DNA from: Candidatus Rifleibacteriota bacterium
GTDB lineage: Bacteria > UBP17 > UBA6191 > JACPRK01
DNA: 10,060 nucleotides
Assembly (NCBI GenBank): GCA_016213865.1
Contig: JACQZL010000338.1
Coordinates: 1-10,060, forward strand
Reading direction: 5' to 3'
Every line of letters starts with the position of its first letter. Within the stretch, counting starts at the first letter, position 1. The notes under the pieces are model-generated. The model worked only from the letters and a program-made list of their open reading frames with translations, did not search any database and was not told the DNA's origin. A program made the position numbers and the translations under genes. Of this stretch, positions 7,246 to 10,060 are shown piece after piece.

Positions 7246-9495
7246 TCATGCGAGCCTCTTCGCCTCCCAGGCCGAGTGCTCGTCGAGACGCCCGGCAAGC
7301 CGCTCGCGCCGCCGCAACCGCGCGGCGTCGACCAGCATCCGTCCGGCCCAGCGATAGACGTTGAACTCCGAGAGGAACAGACGCATCGAACGCATCCGGG
7401 CCCGTTGCTCGGCAGGGTCCATCGTCAGCGCGGCGAACATGGCGTCGCTGGCCTCGTCCAGGTCGTAGGGGTTCACGACCAGCGCGCCCGTCATCTCTCG
7501 CGAGGCGCCGGTGAACTGACTGAGGAGCAGCACGCCCCGCTCGTCGTCCCGAGCGGCCGCGAACTCCTTGGCAACCAGGTTCATGCCGTCGTGCAGGCTG
7601 CTCACGTAACAGAGGTCGGCCGCGCGATAGTACCGGAACACCGCCGCCGGTTCGTGGTGGGACCTGGCCAGCACCACGGGCCGGTATCCGGGCTGGCCGA
7701 ACTTCTCGTTGAGTTGCTGGGCCAGAGCCTCCACCCGCTCGCCCAGAAGCCGGTAGGCATCGATGAAGGTGCGGCTCGGAGCGGCGAGCTGGATGAAGGT
7801 GAACCGCCCCCGCATCTCCGGATGGCGCTCCAGCAGACGGCCCACGGCCAGCAACCGTTCCTCGATGCCCTTGGTGTAGTCCAGCCGGTCAACGCCCACT
7901 CCCAGCAAGACGTCGGGCGCCAGTTTCAGGTCGGCAACGATCGACGCCCGACACTCCCGGGCAGGCGGGGTCGAGCGGGCCCAGTGGCTGGGCCATTCGA
8001 TGGAGATGGGGTAGGGTCGAACCGCCGTGGTGTGTCCCTGGTAAACGACGGCGATCTCCTCGCGATCGATGCGGGCTTCCAGATATCGATCGACCGCGTC
8101 GAGGAAGTTGTTGCAGTGAGCGCGGGTGTGGAACCCGAGGATGCTGCTCCCCAACATCCCTTCCAGCAGTTCCCGGCGCCAGGGACAGATGCCGATCCGT
8201 TCCGCGTCGGGCCACGGGATGTGCCAGAAGGTGAGGAGGGTGGCCTTCGGGAGACGCTGGCGGATGAACCGGGGTGCGAGGGCGAAGTGATAGTCCTGCA
8301 CGAGTACGACGGGGCTGTCGGAGTCGGCCTCTTCCAGGACGACCTTCGCGAACTTGAGATTGACCGATTGATAGAACTGCCAATCTTCGCTGCGGAAGGT
8401 GGGACGCTGATGGGCCACATGGCACAGCGGCCACAAGCCCTCGTTGGAGAACCCGTAGTAGTAGCCCTTCTCTTCCTCGGCCGTGAGCCAGACCCGGCGG
8501 ATGAAGTAGGACTCCTCGCCGGGCGGCACGCGCAGGCGCGCGCCGGCGTCGCAGGTCTCACGGTCGGCCGAGCCGCTGCCGTGTCCGATCCAGGTGCCCG
8601 AGCAAGCCCGCATCACCGGCTCCAGAGCAGTCACCAGGCCGCTCGCCGGGTGTTGCACCACGACCGCTCCGCCGGGTTCCCTTTGATGGATGTACGGTTC
8701 CCGGTTGGCGACGATGAGCACCCTCTCACCCTGAAGTTTCGAGTGCAGGACTTGCTTGAGCCTCTGCGGAGTCCATAGCCCACCGGAGTCGGTCTCTTCC
8801 TCGGAGCGGATTCGGTCGACCAGTTCCTGCATGTCGTGCAGGAGAGGACGCAGCTCAGGCGCGGGTTTTTCGCCCTGGAGAACCCGCCGGAAGGTCGCGA
8901 TCGATTCTCGCCAGGTCAGCCGGGCAGCCAGCACCGTGGCCACCGAGGCCGCCAGAGAGAGCAGGGCGAAGGCCGCCAGGAGAATCAGTTTCACCTGGGT
9001 CGCCCGCCGATCGATGTAGTCGAGATTGTGGAGCAAGATCACGTAGCCGAGCGGGTTCTCCGCGGCGAAGATCGGAAACGCGCTGGCTTGCAGCCGGCCG
9101 GCGGGCAGCTCTACCCTCGCGTGCCACGGCGCCCACTGAGATGCCGGTGCCTCGACCGCCTCGCGAGCCTGTTTTCCGAGCCCTTCGCGCAGGAGCGCCG
9201 CCGGGAATTCCGCCGTCGAGGCGAACATCAAGAGATCGGGTCCGTAGGCCGCGGCAGCCGTCAGGCGGTCGTCCTTGGTCAGCTCCGACAACAGGCTCTG
9301 AACGGCGCTGCGTTCTCCGTTCTTCCAACCGAGAACCAAGCTGGAGCGAGCGCCCGACATCGCCAACTGGGCGCGGAGAGCGACGTCCCTCTCGAACCAG
9401 TTGCGAGCGGTGCGGCCTACCAGGACAGTTGCCGTCCAGGTGAGTCCCCCCAGGACGGCCAGGAGGATGAGGCCAAAGCGGATCGCGTGCTTCAT
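7246..9495 (-). CDS. otsA: membrane-anchored trehalose-6-phosphate synthase with N-terminal sensor-like region
   Basis: The C-terminal 490 residues are a GT20 trehalose-6-phosphate synthase, which joins UDP-glucose (or another NDP-glucose) and glucose-6-phosphate. Visible motifs: VLIVANREP (259-267), VQDYHFAL (399-406), FWHIPWP (423-429), GVDRLDYTKGI (534-544, with the phosphate-binding Arg and Lys) and LHDGMNLVAKEF (634-645). Unlike the usual 450-500 residue OtsA, this 749-residue protein has a 250-residue extension. The extension contains a membrane helix (about 8-27), an extracytoplasmic region (28-166), a second helix (168-192) and a HAMP-like helical linker (193-235) reading TWRESIATFRRVLQGEKP. 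This is the layout of a sensor receptor, suggesting synthesis at the membrane under control of an outside signal. The ATG at 9495 has GAGG eight bases upstream. It is the first gene of the minus-strand operon. No phosphatase (OtsB) gene is seen nearby. Confidence 0.9.
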   Translation of the reverse strand: MKHAIRFGLILLAVLGGLTWTATVLVGRTARNWFERDVALRAQLAMSGARSSLVLGWKNGERSAVQSLLSELTKDDRLTAAAAYGPDLLMFASTAEFPAALLREGLGKQAREAVEAPASQWAPWHARVELPAGRLQASAFPIFAAENPLGYVILLHNLDYIDRRATQVKLILLAAFALLSLAASVATVLAARLTWRESIATFRRVLQGEKPAPELRPLLHDMQELVDRIRSEEETDSGGLWTPQRLKQVLHSKLQGERVLIVANREPYIHQREPGGAVVVQHPASGLVTALEPVMRACSGTWIGHGSGSADRETCDAGARLRVPPGEESYFIRRVWLTAEEEKGYYYGFSNEGLWPLCHVAHQRPTFRSEDWQFYQSVNLKFAKVVLEEADSDSPVVLVQDYHFALAPRFIRQRLPKATLLTFWHIPWPDAERIGICPWRRELLEGMLGSSILGFHTRAHCNNFLDAVDRYLEARIDREEIAVVYQGHTTAVRPYPISIEWPSHWARSTPPARECRASIVADLKLAPDVLLGVGVDRLDYTKGIEERLLAVGRLLERHPEMRGRFTFIQLAAPSRTFIDAYRLLGERVEALAQQLNEKFGQPGYRPVVLARSHHEPAAVFRYYRAADLCYVSSLHDGMNLVAKEFAAARDDERGVLLLSQFTGASREMTGALVVNPYDLDEASDAMFAALTMDPAEQRARMRSMRLFLSEFNVYRWAGRMLVDAARLRRRERLAGRLDEHSAWEAKRLA

Positions 9496-9522
9496 CAGGC
9501 CAGCCTCGTACGTGAATCAAGT

Positions 9523-9544
9523 TCGTCTACGACCATCAGTCGTA
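9523..9544. promoter_or_regulatory. operator 1, at the start site of the synthase operon
   Basis: TCGTCTACGAC (9523-9533) is the exact reverse complement of GTCGTAGACGA at 9624-9634. It overlaps a palindrome TACGAC-CATCA-GTCGTA (9528-9544). The palindrome begins at the -10 box of the synthase promoter and covers the predicted start site, a position fitting repression. The adjacent TetR-family protein is the likely binder (inference). Confidence 0.6.
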
Positions 9545-9572
9545 ATGTAACCATACCACGCAACACTGTCAA
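9544..9572 (-). promoter_or_regulatory. sigma70-like promoter of the synthase operon
   Basis: On the minus strand a perfect -35 TTGACA (9567-9572) is followed by a 17-base spacer and the -10 TACATT (9544-9549). Transcription would start near 9537, giving a leader of about 40 bases before the synthase ATG. It is the only strong promoter seen upstream of the minus-strand gene string. Confidence 0.6.
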
Positions 9573-9588
9573 CCAGGCAAGACTGGGA

Positions 9589-9618
9589 TTGACTGGTTAT
9601 CCATATGGGTTGTATCGT
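9589..9618 (+). promoter_or_regulatory. probable promoter of the TetR-family gene
   Basis: TTGACT (9589-9594), an 18-base spacer, then TATCGT (9613-9618). Transcription would start near 9625, inside the second operator. Its -35 is 16 bases from the -35 of the divergent synthase promoter, so the two promoters are back to back. The -10 is a weaker match than that of the other promoter. Confidence 0.45.
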
Positions 9619-9635
9619 CGTCAGTCGTAGACGAC
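9617..9635. promoter_or_regulatory. operator 2, at the start site of the TetR-family gene
   Basis: GTCGTC-N7-GACGAC inverted repeat (9617-9635), which also contains GTCGT-AG-ACGAC (9624-9635). Eleven bases (9624-9634) are repeated in inverted order at 9523-9533, about 101 bases away. It lies just after the predicted -10 of the regulator's own promoter, as expected for autorepression. Confidence 0.55.
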
Positions 9636-9648
9636 CGGAGGGTCATGG

Positions 9649-10060
9649 ATGGAAATCGGCAGACGGGAACGCCGTAAACAGAGGACCCGCAGGGCCCTGC
9701 TCGCCGCGGCGCTGGAACTGTTCGGTAAACGCGGCATTTACTCGACGCGTCTCGAGGACATCACCCAGGCCGCCGACCTGGGCAAGGGCGCCTTCTACAA
9801 CTACTTCGGCTCCAAGGACGAGCTCACCGCCGCGCTTCTGGATGAGGCCGTCGACCTCCTCCATCGGGTCTACCTGCTCAACGTTTCGGCCCACAGCACG
9901 CCGATGGAGCGCGTCGTCGAGATAGCGCGCTGTCACAGGGCCTTCTTCGATGAACACCCGGTCTACCTGTTGTTGTTCCACCAGGCCCAGGGACTGATGT
10001 TGGTCCGTCAAGGAAGCTTCCCCGCCTTGAAGAGGGTGTTCGCGACCCACCTCTCCAGGC
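9649..10060 (+). CDS. TetR/AcrR-family transcriptional regulator, 3' end beyond the window
   Basis: The first 137 residues of a TetR-family repressor are visible; the frame is open to the window end. The N-terminus MEIGRRERRKQRTRRALLAA leads into the classical DNA-binding domain: ALELFGKRGIYSTRLEDITQ, AADLGKGAFYNYFGSKDEL (helix-turn-helix about 35-54). Residues from 60 onward start the helical ligand-binding domain, whose ligand cannot be told. The ATG at 9649 is preceded by GGAGGG (9637-9642) with six bases between. The ATG at 9645 is in another frame and soon stops. It is divergent from the trehalose-6-phosphate synthase operon, and matching inverted repeats lie at both start sites, so it probably represses itself and that operon, with release by an unknown effector. 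Confidence 0.88.
   Translation, partial: MEIGRRERRKQRTRRALLAAALELFGKRGIYSTRLEDITQAADLGKGAFYNYFGSKDELTAALLDEAVDLLHRVYLLNVSAHSTPMERVVEIARCHRAFFDEHPVYLLLFHQAQGLMLVRQGSFPALKRVFATHLSR

Noticed and set aside
9643..10050. Minus-strand open frame of 135 codons opposite the TetR gene
   Set aside because: The + strand frame has a clear TetR helix-turn-helix and ribosome site; the opposite frame has neither.

Overview
This is a high-GC bacterial window with dense, tightly packed genes. The exported proteins, cation/proton antiporters and trehalose enzymes suggest a Gram-negative, possibly environmental organism. The fused trehalose synthase-maltokinase and the GC-rich codon use would suit Acidobacteriota or a similar phylum, but the sequence alone does not fix the taxon.

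Layout. On the + strand, the window opens inside the 3' end of a CPA2-type cation/proton antiporter (to 479). It overlaps by ATGA with a gene for an exported protein of unknown function (476-1396). A gene-poor convergent spacer follows (1397-1592). From 9495 down to 1593, one long minus-strand unit reads in this order: a membrane-anchored trehalose-6-phosphate synthase (9495-7246); a second exported protein that is a paralogue of the first (7063-6245); a NapA/Kef-like Na+/H+ antiporter (6239-4881); and a trehalose synthase-maltokinase (TreS-Mak) fusion (4888-1593). A divergent TetR-family regulator starts at 9649 and runs off the end of the window.

The TreS-Mak gene is broken by a perfect 47-bp tandem duplication (3298-3344 / 3345-3391). 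It shifts the frame and splits the gene into a TreS part and a maltokinase part. Removing one copy restores one frame of 1082 codons. The maltokinase part also lacks the usual catalytic Asp of its HGD motif, having HGN instead.

The region between the synthase and the TetR gene (9496-9648) holds two back-to-back sigma70-like promoters. Each is followed at its likely start site by a copy of the same inverted-repeat motif (core GTCGTAGACGA). This suggests that the TetR protein represses both itself and the trehalose/antiporter operon.

Taken together, the window looks like an osmotic-stress island: sodium or potassium extrusion is co-transcribed with trehalose metabolism. Each antiporter is paired with a secreted Ig-like protein of one paralogous family. 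No trehalose-6-phosphate phosphatase, RNA gene, CRISPR array or mobile element is visible.
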